Origin: Anaerolineaceae bacterium
Lineage (GTDB): Bacteria; Chloroflexota; Anaerolineae; JAAYZQ01
Assembly: GCA_012514775.1 (NCBI GenBank)
Contig: JAAYZQ010000353.1
Location: 12,934-76,933, forward strand
Length of the DNA: 64,000 nucleotides
Reading direction: 5' to 3'
Part shown: in pieces, positions 33,389 to 42,941 of the stretch
Layout: each line of letters starts with the position of its first letter
How positions within the stretch are numbered: the stretch's first letter is position 1
Notes under the pieces: model-generated
The model's input: only the letters and a program-made list of their open reading frames with translations
The model's database searches: none
Told to the model about the DNA's origin: nothing
Translations under genes and position numbers: made by a program

Positions 33389-36300
33389 TCACCGGCCGTC
33401 GAACCAGACGCGGAAGGTCTTGACTTCGTAGGGGTCGATGGCAAAGGTCAGGGTTTGCCCCTCGAAGGCGACCGGCTCCTCGCCCTCTTCCACCAGGTTG
33501 CACTCGACGGCGCGGCGCAGGGGCCGGCCGAAGGTCAGGCGCACGTTGGCGCTGCGGCAGCGGCGGCTCTCGTACAGGCGCACGATCCAGCCGTCGCCGT
33601 CCTCGGCCTGCTTCACCGTTTCCAGGACCACGTGGTCATCGCCCTCGCCCAGGTGCGCCAGGCTGAAGTCGGGCGGCAGGTCGCCCGCCTGGGCCCGGGG
33701 CAGGAGGCCGGCGCGCATGGGATTGTTGAGGGCATAGCCCTCGGCCTCAACGCCGCCCTCGCGCCACCCCCCGGCGTGGGGCAGGAGGCTGTAGGTAAAG
33801 ACGTGCTCCCCGCGGTCGGCCTCTGGGTCGGGGTCGATGGCCGACTTCAGGAGGGTCAGGCGCAGCACGCCGTCGCGCACGTCGTGGCCGTATTTGCAGT
33901 CGTTGAGGAGCGCCACGCCATAGTTGCCCTCCGACAGATCCACCCACTTGTGGCCCACCACCTCGAAGCGGGCATAGTCCCAATCGGTGTTCCAGTGCGC
34001 CGGCCGCTCCAGGTTGCCGAACTGGATGTCGTAGGTGGCCTTGGTGGCGCGGACGTTCACCGGGAAGGCGGCCTTGAGCAGGACCTGGCGCTCCTGCCAG
34101 TCGATGTTGGTGCGAAAGTCGATGCGTGGCGAGTGGGCGTAGATGCTCAGCCGTTGGATGATGGTCGAGTCGTAAAAGCGCCAGGTGAGGCGCAGCGTGC
34201 CCCGTACGGGCCCGGTCTCTTCCACCACGGCCTCGACCAGGTCGTCGACCTCGACCATCTTTTCCAGGTAATAGATATCAATGTCCCAGGCGTCAAAGTC
34301 CATGGGCCGGTCTTCGAAGGCCTGGAGCACGTTGCCCCGGGCGCTGGGGGCGACACCGTCCTGCGTCGAATGCAGGAGGACCTGGCGGCCGCGGCGCTTG
34401 TCCCACAGGGAGGCGATCTGGCCCCGCTCGTTCAGCTCAAGGCGCCAGAAGGTGTTTTCCAGGAGGGCCGGCGTCACGGTCAGCTCGCTGCCCGCCGCCG
34501 GGCTCTCCCCGGGGGCCAGGGCATAGACCCGGTAGCCCAGGGATGGCACGCCGGGCAGGGCCCACAGCAGCCGCCGCTCGCCGTCTGCGTCCACGATGTC
34601 CTGGCGGGGCAGGGGCCGCCCCTCGGCGTCCAGCACCTGCAACCCCTCCAGGTCGCCGGACCAGGGCAGGCTCACCAGGTCGCACCGTTCCCGGGCCAGG
34701 CCGTTCCAGGCTACCAGGCTCGAGCCGGCGGCCGGCAGGCGGCACAGCAGCCGCTGGTGGGCGCGGTCCACGGCCTCCTCGCCCAGGCTGGTGATCCAGC
34801 AGTAGTCGGCGGCACAGTCCTCGTACACCTGGCGGATGGACGAGCCGGGCAGGATGTCGTGGAACTGGTTGAGGAGGATGCGCTCCCAGCCGCGGCGCAG
34901 CTCGGCGGCCGGGTAGGCGGCCTCGCCGGTGAGGACGTCTGCCATGGCGCTGGCCGCTTCGGCGTCGTGATAGAGAACCTCGGCCCGGCGGTTGGCGCGC
35001 TTGACCTGGGCCTGGGAGGTGTAGGTGCCGCGGTGGTACTCCAGGTAGAGCTCGCCGTCCCAGCGGGGCACCCGGGCATCGGCCTTGCCTGCCAGGCGTT
35101 CTTCCAGGCGCGCAAAGTACTCCTCGGCCGAGCCCTGCCGCACGCGGGGCATGCCGGGCAGGTTGGCCAGCACCCGGCCCGATTCCAGCATCTCCCGGGT
35201 GGGGCCGCCGCCGCCGTCGCCCCAGCCGTAGAGCATCAGCAGCTCGTCGTTGATGGCCTTTTGCTGGTAGTTGTCCCACAGGCCCTTGACGTCGTCGGGC
35301 GCCAGGCTGCCGTTGTAGGTGTAGCGCGTGGAGGGCAGCTCGGGAGTGGTGACAAAATGGGTCAGCACCTCGCTGCCGTCGAGGCCCCGCCAGCGAAAGG
35401 TATCGTAGGGAAAGCGCTTGAACTGGTTCCAACTGATCTTGCTCGTGAGAAAGAAACGAAAGCCGCTCTTGAGGGCGATCTGGGGCAGGGTCGCCGAGTA
35501 GCCAAAGACGTCGGGCAGCCACAACACACTGGCCTCCCGGCCGAATTCTTGGGCGATAAAGCGCTTGCCCAGGAGGAACTGGCGCACCAGCGACTCGCCG
35601 GAGGTGAGGTTGGTGTCGGCCTCGACCCACATGCCGCCGGTGATCTCCCAGCGGCCCTCGGCGATGCGCTCCTTCACCCGGGCATAGAGGTCCGGGTAAC
35701 GCTCGGCCAGGAGCTTGTAGAGCTGTGGCGACGAGTGCATGAAGCGGTAGTCGGGGTACTGGTCCATGAGGTTGAGGACGGTGGCAAAGGTGCGAGACGC
35801 CTTGTCCACGGTGTGGTCCAGGCGCCACAGCCAGGCCATGTCCAGGTGCGAATGGCCGATGCCCGTCACCCGGGGCCCGTTCTCGGGAAAGGCGCCCATC
35901 TCGGCCATCGCAGCCGCCAGTTCGGCCTCCGCCTCGGCCACCGACCGGTAAAATCCGGCGGAGCGCGGTTTGAAGAAATTCAGCCGGTGGAAGGCGTCGT
36001 TAAGGGCGGCCAGCAGGCGCGTGCGGCGCAGGTCGTGCTCGTCGAGCTGTGCGACGGACTTGAGGATGGTGTCGGCCAGGTAGTAAAAGCGCTCCGTGGG
36101 CTCGTCCAATAGCAGCAACTGACCGGCCTTGAAGCGACGCCGGTCGGGCACGTGCAGCACGCCGCTCCAGGCGCGCAGGGCGATGGCCAGCTCTCGCTCG
36201 CGGGCCAGCTCGGGCGGCAGCACTGCTTCCTCGTGCCAGACGTCGATCCCCTGGAGGGGCTGGCCGTTGACGTACAGCAGCGACTCGGCCGTGGAGCCGC

Positions 36301-36580
36301 CGCCGTCCCGAGGCCCCACCAGGAACCGCAGGGCAAGCTTCTGCCCCAGCCACTCCTCCGGCACGTCGGCCCGGGTGCGGAACCAGGCGACGACGTCGTA
36401 GCCGCCCCATTCCTGGCCCAGGGCCAGGTCGTCCCAGCCCTCGTCGTCAAAGGTGGGGTGTTCGGCGCCGGGTGGGTCGGCCTCGCAGAACTTCCAGCGG
36501 TTGAGGTCCACGGCGCCGCGGCGGATGGCGGCCCGCACCTCTCGCAATTGGCGCTCGATCTTTTCTTCGGTGAAAAACAT
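33389..36580 (-). CDS. GH38 alpha-mannosidase (copy 1)
   Basis: A 1063-residue enzyme of the large bacterial GH38 type, cytoplasmic with no signal peptide. An N-terminal beta domain (about 1-230) is followed by the catalytic barrel with GHSHLDMAWLW near 240 (zinc His and Asp), the nucleophile Asp in GGMWVEADTNLTSGES near 325, WLPDVFGYS, and NQFHDILPGSS near 580 for the remaining zinc His. Beta-sandwich domains complete the length. It removes alpha-linked mannose from glycans. It lies 16 bases after a second GH38 gene that resembles it over its full length, so the pair arose by tandem duplication. ATG 36580 follows CAGGAGCC. Confidence 0.92.
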   Translation of the reverse strand: MFFTEEKIERQLREVRAAIRRGAVDLNRWKFCEADPPGAEHPTFDDEGWDDLALGQEWGGYDVVAWFRTRADVPEEWLGQKLALRFLVGPRDGGGSTAESLLYVNGQPLQGIDVWHEEAVLPPELARERELAIALRAWSGVLHVPDRRRFKAGQLLLLDEPTERFYYLADTILKSVAQLDEHDLRRTRLLAALNDAFHRLNFFKPRSAGFYRSVAEAEAELAAAMAEMGAFPENGPRVTGIGHSHLDMAWLWRLDHTVDKASRTFATVLNLMDQYPDYRFMHSSPQLYKLLAERYPDLYARVKERIAEGRWEITGGMWVEADTNLTSGESLVRQFLLGKRFIAQEFGREASVLWLPDVFGYSATLPQIALKSGFRFFLTSKISWNQFKRFPYDTFRWRGLDGSEVLTHFVTTPELPSTRYTYNGSLAPDDVKGLWDNYQQKAINDELLMLYGWGDGGGGPTREMLESGRVLANLPGMPRVRQGSAEEYFARLEERLAGKADARVPRWDGELYLEYHRGTYTSQAQVKRANRRAEVLYHDAEAASAMADVLTGEAAYPAAELRRGWERILLNQFHDILPGSSIRQVYEDCAADYCWITSLGEEAVDRAHQRLLCRLPAAGSSLVAWNGLARERCDLVSLPWSGDLEGLQVLDAEGRPLPRQDIVDADGERRLLWALPGVPSLGYRVYALAPGESPAAGSELTVTPALLENTFWRLELNERGQIASLWDKRRGRQVLLHSTQDGVAPSARGNVLQAFEDRPMDFDAWDIDIYYLEKMVEVDDLVEAVVEETGPVRGTLRLTWRFYDSTIIQRLSIYAHSPRIDFRTNIDWQERQVLLKAAFPVNVRATKATYDIQFGNLERPAHWNTDWDYARFEVVGHKWVDLSEGNYGVALLNDCKYGHDVRDGVLRLTLLKSAIDPDPEADRGEHVFTYSLLPHAGGWREGGVEAEGYALNNPMRAGLLPRAQAGDLPPDFSLAHLGEGDDHVVLETVKQAEDGDGWIVRLYESRRCRSANVRLTFGRPLRRAVECNLVEEGEEPVAFEGQTLTFAIDPYEVKTFRVWFDGR

Positions 36581-36596
36581 GTCTGGCTCCTGATCC

Positions 36597-39500
36597 TCAG
36601 GCGAGCCACACCCGGAAGGTGCGGATCTCGCAGGGCGCGATGGCAAAGGCCAGGTGCGGGCCGTCGACCCGGACCTCGCCTATCTCTTCTTCCATGAGGT
36701 TGCACTCCACGGCGCGGCGCAGGGGCCGGCCAAAGGTGACCGTCACATCCTCGCCGCTGTACTGCCAGGCCTCGTAGAGGCGCACGATCCAGCCGTCGCC
36801 GTCCTCGGCGCGCTTGACGGTATCCAGCACCACGTGCTCGGCGTCCACGCTTGCCAGGGCAAAGGCGGGAGGCAGCGGGCCGTCGGGCTGCGCCGGGACG
36901 AGGGCCGCCCGCAGCGGATGGTTGAGCGCCTGGGCCTGGCGCACGACCCCGCCCTCGCGCCAGGTGCCGGCGTGGGGCAGCAGGCTGTAGGTCAGCAGGT
37001 GGCGCCCCTGGTCGGCCTGCGGGTCGGGATCCGTGGGCGAGCGGTGGAGGGTCAGGCGCAGGACGTTGTCCTTGACGTCGTAGCCGTGCTTGCAGTCGTT
37101 GAGGAGGGCCAGGCCGTAGTTGCCTTCCGAAAGGTCGACCCAGCGCTGGGCCGGGTTCTCGAAGTGGGCCGCATCGCCGGGCGTGTTCCAGTGGGTCGGC
37201 CGCTCGATGCTGCCGAACTGGATCTCGTAGGTGGCAAAGGTCGCCCGGATCTGGGCCGGGAAGGCGGCCTTGAGGAGGACCTGATGCTCGTGCCAGTCCA
37301 GCTCGGTGCGAAAGTCAATGCGCGGCGAGCGGCGATAGATGGTCAGCCGCTGGGTGATGGTCGAGCCGGCCAGGCGCCAGGCCAGGCGGAGGGTGCCGCG
37401 CACCGGGCCGCTCTCTTCCACGACGGCCTCCAGGAGCTCGTCCACGGGCCGCATCTTTTCGCGGTAGTGCGGGTCGAGCTCCCAGGCGTCGCCCAGCACC
37501 GGGCGGTCCTCGAAGGCCTGGAGGGCATTGGCCACCGTTCCGGGCGCCACACCGTCCTGCGGCGCACCTGTCCTGATACCGACCCTGTGGCCAGCACGGG
37601 CGTCCGGTGTCAGGGGGTGCAGGAGCACCTCGCGGCCGGCCCGCTTGTCAAAGAGCGAGACGATGTGCCCTTTTCCGTCCAGGGCGATGCGGTAGAATGC
37701 GTTCTCCAGCCGGTCGGGGGCGACGGCCAGCTCGTTCTCCGCCCGCGGCGTCCCCTGGCACTCACGTGCAGGGCAAGTGTCGCCCTGGACCAGGGGGAGG
37801 GCGCGGTAACCAAGGGGCGGGATCTCGGGCGTCTCCAGCAGGAGACGGGTGCGGGCGCCCTCGCGGACCACCTGGGAGGGGAGGGGCGTGCCGTCGTCGT
37901 CGAGGATATGCTTGCCGGCCAGGGCGCTCCCCGGCGGGCAGGGCAGCGAGACCACGTCGCGGCGAGGCCAGGCCAGGGGATTGAAAACCACCACGGACTC
38001 GCCATCGGTGCGGATGCCTGCCAGGAGGCGGTTTTGTGCCTCGCGGCGAGCCCGGGCGCCAACGCCGGCGACCCACGCATAGTCGGCCAGGCTGTCCTCG
38101 TGGACGTCGTGGATGGACGTGCCGGGCAGGATGTCGTGGAACTGGAGGAGCAGCAGCCGCTCCCAGCCGCGGCGCAGGGCGGCGTGGGGGTAGCGGTCCT
38201 CGCCGCGTAGGACGTCGGCCAGGGCGCACAGCCACTCGGCGTCGTGGTAGAGGGCCTCGGCGCGGCGGTTGGCCCGCTTGTTGCGGCTCTGGGAGGTGTA
38301 GGCCCCCCGGGCCGACTCCTGGTACAGCTCGCCGTCCCACACGGGCAGCGACGCGCCTCGCGGATCGACCCGGCGCTCCAGCCGCCGGAAAAAGCCCTCT
38401 ACCGTGTCGAGACGCACGGCGGGATGGCCGGGCAGGCACTCCTGGGCGCGGGCTGCCTCCAGCATGGCGGGCATGGGCCCGCCCCCGCCGTCGCCCCAGC
38501 CGTAGGTCATGAGGGTCTCGTCGCTGAGCTCTTTTTGGCGATAGTTCCGCCAGTTGGCCAGCACCTGCTCGGGCGACAAGTCGCCAATGTAGGTGTAGCG
38601 GCCGCCTGGCTCGTCGCTGGTGGTGATGAGGTGGGCCAGGACCTCGGAGCCGTCCATGCCGCGCCAGCGAAAGACGTCGTAGGGAAACTGCCCGAAGGCG
38701 CTGCGGCCGATGGCCGCCGTGGCAAAGTATTTGATCCCGCTGCGGCGCATCAACTGGGGCAGGACCCACGAAAACCCGAAAGAGTCGGGCAGCCACAGGA
38801 CCGTCGGGTCCAGGCCAAACTCCCGCCGGGCGAATTCCTTGCCCAGGAGGATCTGGCGCACCAGGGCCTCGCCGCCCGGCAGGTTGGTGTCGAACTCGAC
38901 CCACGAGCCGCCCAGCACCTCCCAGCGGCCCTCGGCGACCCGCTCCTTGATCCGGGCATAGATCTCGGGCGCGTCCTCGCGGACGAACTGGTAGAGCTGG
39001 GGCGACGAGTGGCTGAAGCGAAACTCCGGATACTGGCGCATGAGGTGCAGCATAGTGGAAAAGGTGCGCGTCGCCTTCTCGCGGGTGTGGTGCAGGCGCC
39101 ACATCCAGGCCATGTCGATGTGCGAATGGCCCACGGCGGCCACCGTGGGCCGGATCTCAGGGCCGCCGGCGGCCTCCATGGCACTGGCGAGGACGGCGTG
39201 GGCGCGGGGCACTGACGCGTAAAAGGCCGGCGACGGCCCCTGGAAAAGGTCGAGGCAACGCCAGGCGTCGTCGAGGGCCTCGAGGAGGGCCACACGGCGC
39301 GGGTCGTTCTCGTCCTGGAGGCAGGCCACGCGCAACACGGTGTCGGCCAGGTGGTAGAAGCGCTCCGTGGCGGGATCGATGCGCACGAGCTGGGCCAGGC
39401 GGAACCGCCGGCGGTCGGGCACGCCATAGATGCCGCTCCAGGCGCGGAGGGCGACGGTGAGCTCGCCCCGTGCCAGGAGCTCGGGCGGCAGCCAGGCCTC

Positions 39501-39860
39501 CTCGTGCCAGTAGTCGATGGCCTGGAGCCGCTCGCCGTCGACGTAGAGTTGGGTCTCGGCCGTGGACAGGCCGCCGTCCCGCGGCCCGACCAGGAAGCGG
39601 ACGGCGACCCGCCCGGCGTCTCGCTGCCAGGCGGGAGGTACGGCCACGCGGGCACGGAACCAGGCCACCTGGTCGTAGCCGCCCCACGTCTCGCCCACGG
39701 AAAAGCCGGCCCAGGCGGCGTCGTCAAAATCGGGCGCCTCGGCGCCGGGGCAGTCGCCGGCGTGCATCTTGAATCGCGGGATGTCCAGCGCCTCGCGAAC
39801 GATGGCCTGGCGGACGTCCCGCAAGTGGCGTTCTATCTTGGCAATCACCAGTTTTTGCAT
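36597..39860 (-). CDS. GH38 alpha-mannosidase (copy 2)
   Basis: A 1087-residue enzyme paralogous to copy 1. Catalytic landmarks: GHSHIDMAWMW near 250, nucleophile Asp in GGSWVEFDTNLPGGEA near 335, WLPDSFGFS, and QFHDILPGTS near 590. A short insertion near residue 695 (Cys-containing, PARECQGTPRA) and another near 755 are not in copy 1. It starts 1 base after the ROK kinase stop, so translation is probably coupled. Different linkage preference from copy 1 is likely but cannot be read from sequence. ATG 39860 is preceded by GGAAGG. Confidence 0.92.
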   Translation of the reverse strand: MQKLVIAKIERHLRDVRQAIVREALDIPRFKMHAGDCPGAEAPDFDDAAWAGFSVGETWGGYDQVAWFRARVAVPPAWQRDAGRVAVRFLVGPRDGGLSTAETQLYVDGERLQAIDYWHEEAWLPPELLARGELTVALRAWSGIYGVPDRRRFRLAQLVRIDPATERFYHLADTVLRVACLQDENDPRRVALLEALDDAWRCLDLFQGPSPAFYASVPRAHAVLASAMEAAGGPEIRPTVAAVGHSHIDMAWMWRLHHTREKATRTFSTMLHLMRQYPEFRFSHSSPQLYQFVREDAPEIYARIKERVAEGRWEVLGGSWVEFDTNLPGGEALVRQILLGKEFARREFGLDPTVLWLPDSFGFSWVLPQLMRRSGIKYFATAAIGRSAFGQFPYDVFRWRGMDGSEVLAHLITTSDEPGGRYTYIGDLSPEQVLANWRNYRQKELSDETLMTYGWGDGGGGPMPAMLEAARAQECLPGHPAVRLDTVEGFFRRLERRVDPRGASLPVWDGELYQESARGAYTSQSRNKRANRRAEALYHDAEWLCALADVLRGEDRYPHAALRRGWERLLLLQFHDILPGTSIHDVHEDSLADYAWVAGVGARARREAQNRLLAGIRTDGESVVVFNPLAWPRRDVVSLPCPPGSALAGKHILDDDGTPLPSQVVREGARTRLLLETPEIPPLGYRALPLVQGDTCPARECQGTPRAENELAVAPDRLENAFYRIALDGKGHIVSLFDKRAGREVLLHPLTPDARAGHRVGIRTGAPQDGVAPGTVANALQAFEDRPVLGDAWELDPHYREKMRPVDELLEAVVEESGPVRGTLRLAWRLAGSTITQRLTIYRRSPRIDFRTELDWHEHQVLLKAAFPAQIRATFATYEIQFGSIERPTHWNTPGDAAHFENPAQRWVDLSEGNYGLALLNDCKHGYDVKDNVLRLTLHRSPTDPDPQADQGRHLLTYSLLPHAGTWREGGVVRQAQALNHPLRAALVPAQPDGPLPPAFALASVDAEHVVLDTVKRAEDGDGWIVRLYEAWQYSGEDVTVTFGRPLRRAVECNLMEEEIGEVRVDGPHLAFAIAPCEIRTFRVWLA

Positions 39861-39861
39861 G

Positions 39862-40830
39862 TTAACCTTCCAGGGCCGTGAGGGCCACGGCCAGCCCGGC
39901 ATAGTCGCCCACCCTCTCGCCCAGGCCGGCGGGCACCACGCGGCAGGCTTGCAAGGCGCGAGGATGCGCCTCGGCGCGCAGGATCGACAGGGCCACGGGC
40001 TCGAGGAGGGGCTGCTGCCGGCCATAGATGCCGCCCAGGACGATGCGCTCCGGGTTCAGGACGTCGACGAGAACCGCCAGGGCGCGCCCCAGCGCCCGCC
40101 CCACGACGGCAAATATATCCAGGGCCAGGGGATCGCCTTCCCGGGCCGCCAGGCCGACGGCCTCGGCGGTGATGCCCTCCAGCCCGGCCAGGTCGGGGCA
40201 GAAGGCGGGTGGCTGGCCTTGCTCGATGGCTTCCAGGGCCCGCGCCTGGGCCAGGCGGGCGATGCCGCCGCCGCTGCAAAAGCCCTCGAAAGAGCCGCGC
40301 TTGCCATAGCCCGGCGGGCCGTCGTCGGCCAGGCGGACGTGGCCCACCTCGCCGGCCATGTCGCTGGCGCCGGCGTAGAGGCGCCCGTCCAGGATGAGGC
40401 CGGCGCCCATCCCCGTGCCAAAGGTCAGGAAGACGAGGCTGCGGTAGCCGCGCCCCGCGCCCCAGCGCCACTCGGCCAGGGCGCAGGCGTTGGCGTCGTT
40501 CTGGAGGGCCGCCGGCACCGGCCAGCGGTCGCGAAAGGGCGCCAGGACGTCGACGCCGTCCCAGGCGGGGAGGTTGGGCGGCGAGAGGACCAGCCCCCGG
40601 GCGCTGTCGAGGGGCCCGCCGCAGCTCACGCCCACGGCCGCCAGCCGCCCCCCGGGCACGCGCTGCAGCAGGTCGGCCAGCCCGGCGGCCAACCGCTCCA
40701 GCGCCTCGCCGGGCGCGGACGGCGTGGGGAACTGCCGGCGCTCCAGCAGCTCCGGGGTCTCTCCTGGCAGCCTCGCCAGGCAGACGGCACACTTGGTGCC
40801 GCCGATGTCGATGCCTGCCAGGAGTCTCAT
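39862..40830 (-). CDS. ROK family sugar kinase
   Basis: A 322-residue kinase. The phosphate-binding motif is GIDIGGTK (residues 6-13), the catalytic Asp is in LQNDANACALAE near 112, and the second glycine motif is FGTGMGAGLI near 135. A zinc-type ROK motif (GH.....GPPGYGKRGSFEGFCSG near 160-190) is only partly kept: most cysteines of the CXCGXXGC pattern are replaced. Without DNA-binding domain, it is a kinase rather than a repressor. In this cluster fructose, mannose or an N-acetylhexosamine is the likely substrate. Its ATG overlaps the SIS-gene stop (ATGA at 40827-40830). Confidence 0.88.
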   Translation of the reverse strand: MRLLAGIDIGGTKCAVCLARLPGETPELLERRQFPTPSAPGEALERLAAGLADLLQRVPGGRLAAVGVSCGGPLDSARGLVLSPPNLPAWDGVDVLAPFRDRWPVPAALQNDANACALAEWRWGAGRGYRSLVFLTFGTGMGAGLILDGRLYAGASDMAGEVGHVRLADDGPPGYGKRGSFEGFCSGGGIARLAQARALEAIEQGQPPAFCPDLAGLEGITAEAVGLAAREGDPLALDIFAVVGRALGRALAVLVDVLNPERIVLGGIYGRQQPLLEPVALSILRAEAHPRALQACRVVPAGLGERVGDYAGLAVALTALEG

Positions 40831-41477
40831 CGTGGGAAAAACTCTTCCTCCAGCTTGCGGCACAGGGCGTGGTACAGCGCCTGGTGGGCGCGCTGGATTT
40901 CGGCCGTGTCGCCCGGGCGGGTGGCCCCTGGCGGGACGCACAGTGCTACGTCGCACAGGGCGGACATCTCGCCGCCGCCGGGCCCCGTCAGCCCGACGGT
41001 CGCCACGCCTGCGGCGCGGGCTACGCGCAGGGCGTGGAGCACGTTCCGGGAGTTGCCCGAGGTGCTGATGGCCAGGAGCACGTCGCCGGGCCGGCCGTAG
41101 CCGTACACCTGCTGGGCAAAGACCATCTCGGCCGCCGTGTCGTTGGCCACGGCGGTGATGAGGGACGTCTGGCTCGTCAGGGAGATGGCGGGTAGCGCCC
41201 CCTGGAGGTGCTCGGCCAGGTAACGGCCCTCCCGGGCATAGAGGGCGTGCAGGTGCTCACGCTCGGTGCGGGACAGCGCCCGGCGCCGGTCAAAGCCCTT
41301 CATCAGCTCGCCCACGATGTGCTCGCTGTCGGCGGCGCTGCCACCGTTGCCACACACCAGGAGCTTGCCGCCCTCGCGAAAGGCGCGGCTCAACAGGTCA
41401 AAGGCGCGTTCCAGGTCGGGCAGGCAGGGCGCCAGCTCGGGCACCTGCTCGCAGAGAAAATCAAAGGTATCATCCAT
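40827..41477 (-). CDS. SIS-domain phosphosugar isomerase (GmhA-like)
   Basis: A 216-residue protein with the sugar isomerase fold. Phosphate-binding motifs are CGNGGSAADSEHI near residue 42 and ISTSGNSRN near 137. The central ANDTAAE and the C-terminal QALYHALCRKLEE helix agree with sedoheptulose-7-phosphate isomerase-like proteins. No heptose pathway genes are near, so it probably acts on another sugar phosphate of the glycan route. It is tightly packed: 7 bases after the DUF1537 gene and overlapping the ROK start. Confidence 0.85.
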   Translation of the reverse strand: MDDTFDFLCEQVPELAPCLPDLERAFDLLSRAFREGGKLLVCGNGGSAADSEHIVGELMKGFDRRRALSRTEREHLHALYAREGRYLAEHLQGALPAISLTSQTSLITAVANDTAAEMVFAQQVYGYGRPGDVLLAISTSGNSRNVLHALRVARAAGVATVGLTGPGGGEMSALCDVALCVPPGATRPGDTAEIQRAHQALYHALCRKLEEEFFPR

Positions 41478-41484
41478 TCTTCTA

Positions 41485-42795
41485 TCACTCTTTCAAATGG
41501 GCGACCGCCTGCTTCAGGAAATCGGGGGTGCCAAAGCTGCCCGATTTCAGCACCAGGAGCAGGGGCGGCGAGCCCAGGGATATGCACGATGGCAGGCCGG
41601 GCTGGATCTCGCGCCAGACGCGCACGGCGTCCACTCCCAGGCGGGCGCACACGGCGGCCGACGTCTCGCCGCCGGCGACGACCAGGCGGGCCAGCCCGGC
41701 CCGGGCGGCCAGGCCGGCGGCGAGCTCGGCCAGCGCCCCGGAGACCAGGCGCGAGACCTCGCTCAACGACAGGCCGCGGGCCCGGCCCGCGGCGCGGGTG
41801 CGGGCCACGGCCTCCGGACTGTTGGCCGCATAGAGCAGGGCGTCGCGCCCGGCCAAGAGGTGGGCGCCAAGCTCCCGGTCCAGGACTTCCAGGGCGGCCC
41901 GGCGCTCGTCGCCGTCAAAGAGGCGCAGGGTGTCCAGCTCCAGTGCCGGGACGTCCCGGGCGGACAGGTGGCGGATCTGGGCCAGGGTCTGGGGCATGAG
42001 GCTGCCGGCCACGCACAGCACGGCGGCGGGTGCAGCCGCGGGCAGCACGGCCGCCGCCTCGAAGGCTTGCCGGCCCACAGGCCTGGGATAGACCGGCTCC
42101 CAGGCAGCAGGCAGCTCCTCGGCCAGGGCCGAGCTGCCACACAGGACCGGATAGTCCCAGGCCGCCCGGGCGATGGTCTCCAGGGCTTCCTGGTCCGCCA
42201 CGTCCAGGATGAGATAGTTGCAGCCGGAGCGCATGGCGGCGATCTCGCGGCGCAGCGCCGCCGGCCCCCGTTCCACGACGTCGTGGCCGATGCGCGCCAC
42301 CCGGCGCCGCGTCTGCGTCCCGAGGATCTCGACCAGGTTCGAGCGGGTCATGGGGTGCACCGGGTCGTTGCGGAACTCGGACTCTTCCAGGCGCACGCCA
42401 TGGACATAATGTATGCCGTCGATGGTCAGCCGCCCGTTCCTGGGAAAGCCCAGGACGACGAGGGCAAATTCCTGCTCCAGGGCATCGAGCATGGCGTCGA
42501 ATTCCGCCCCGATGTTGCCCCGGAACACGGAGCAGGTCTTGTTAAAGAACTGCCGGCAGCCGGCGGCCTGCAATTGGCGGGTGGCCGCCTGGACCTTGTC
42601 GTAGGCCACCCTGGCGGGGTCGAGGCGCGAGCTGGTGTTCAGGATGGCCACGTCGGGCACCCCCAGTCCCTCTTCGTGGCGAAAGGGGACCGCCGGGTCC
42701 CAGGTGTAGACGTGGACCAGGTAGCCCGACCGGGCGAACATGATGCCGATGTCGTTGGCGCCCGTGATGTCGTCGGCGACGACGCCCATCTTCAT
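41485..42795 (-). CDS. DUF1537-type four-carbon acid sugar kinase
   Basis: A 436-residue protein of the OtnK/DtnK family. The N-terminal domain begins MGVVADDITGANDIG (substrate-side Asp-Asp), and the C-terminal domain has VVAGGETSAAVC near residue 370, the ATP-binding signature. Characterised relatives phosphorylate threonate, erythronate, 3-oxo-tetronate and other sugar acids. Its presence suggests a sugar-acid branch in the cluster, together with the aldolase and the racemase-like protein. Its start overlaps the stop of a 49-codon ORF (ATGA). Confidence 0.88.
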   Translation of the reverse strand: MKMGVVADDITGANDIGIMFARSGYLVHVYTWDPAVPFRHEEGLGVPDVAILNTSSRLDPARVAYDKVQAATRQLQAAGCRQFFNKTCSVFRGNIGAEFDAMLDALEQEFALVVLGFPRNGRLTIDGIHYVHGVRLEESEFRNDPVHPMTRSNLVEILGTQTRRRVARIGHDVVERGPAALRREIAAMRSGCNYLILDVADQEALETIARAAWDYPVLCGSSALAEELPAAWEPVYPRPVGRQAFEAAAVLPAAAPAAVLCVAGSLMPQTLAQIRHLSARDVPALELDTLRLFDGDERRAALEVLDRELGAHLLAGRDALLYAANSPEAVARTRAAGRARGLSLSEVSRLVSGALAELAAGLAARAGLARLVVAGGETSAAVCARLGVDAVRVWREIQPGLPSCISLGSPPLLLVLKSGSFGTPDFLKQAVAHLKE

Positions 42796-42941
42796 CTGGC
42801 CTGCCTCCTGCGGGGCCGGTAGCCCGCGTTCTCCAAATAATCTGCAACGGCCGCGACCCCGGGCCCCGCCGGCCGCAGCCCCGGGCCGGCAGCCCGGGCG
42901 GCGAAGGCCATGCGGCAGGCCGCCTCCACGGTCATAGACAT
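42792..42941 (-). CDS. Small 49-residue ORF bridging the GH2 and DUF1537 genes
   Basis: ATG 42941 lies inside the 3' end of the GH2 gene and the frame ends in an ATGA shared with the DUF1537 gene. The peptide (MSMTVEAACRMAF... ending YRPRRRQAR) is basic at the C-terminus and matches nothing I know. Overlap at both ends would keep ribosomes moving between the two large genes, so it may exist mainly for coupling. It could also be spurious. Confidence 0.4.
   Translation of the reverse strand: MSMTVEAACRMAFAARAAGPGLRPAGPGVAAVADYLENAGYRPRRRQAR

Noticed and set aside
33329..36112. A 927-codon open frame on the plus strand opposite GH38 copy 1, and similar long frames opposite most genes (for example 17-1681, 8446-10455, 43379-45982)
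   Set aside because: They lie opposite genes with clear domains. Their peptides are low in domain content and rich in Gly, Ala, Val and His; GC-rich codons on one strand open a frame on the other.
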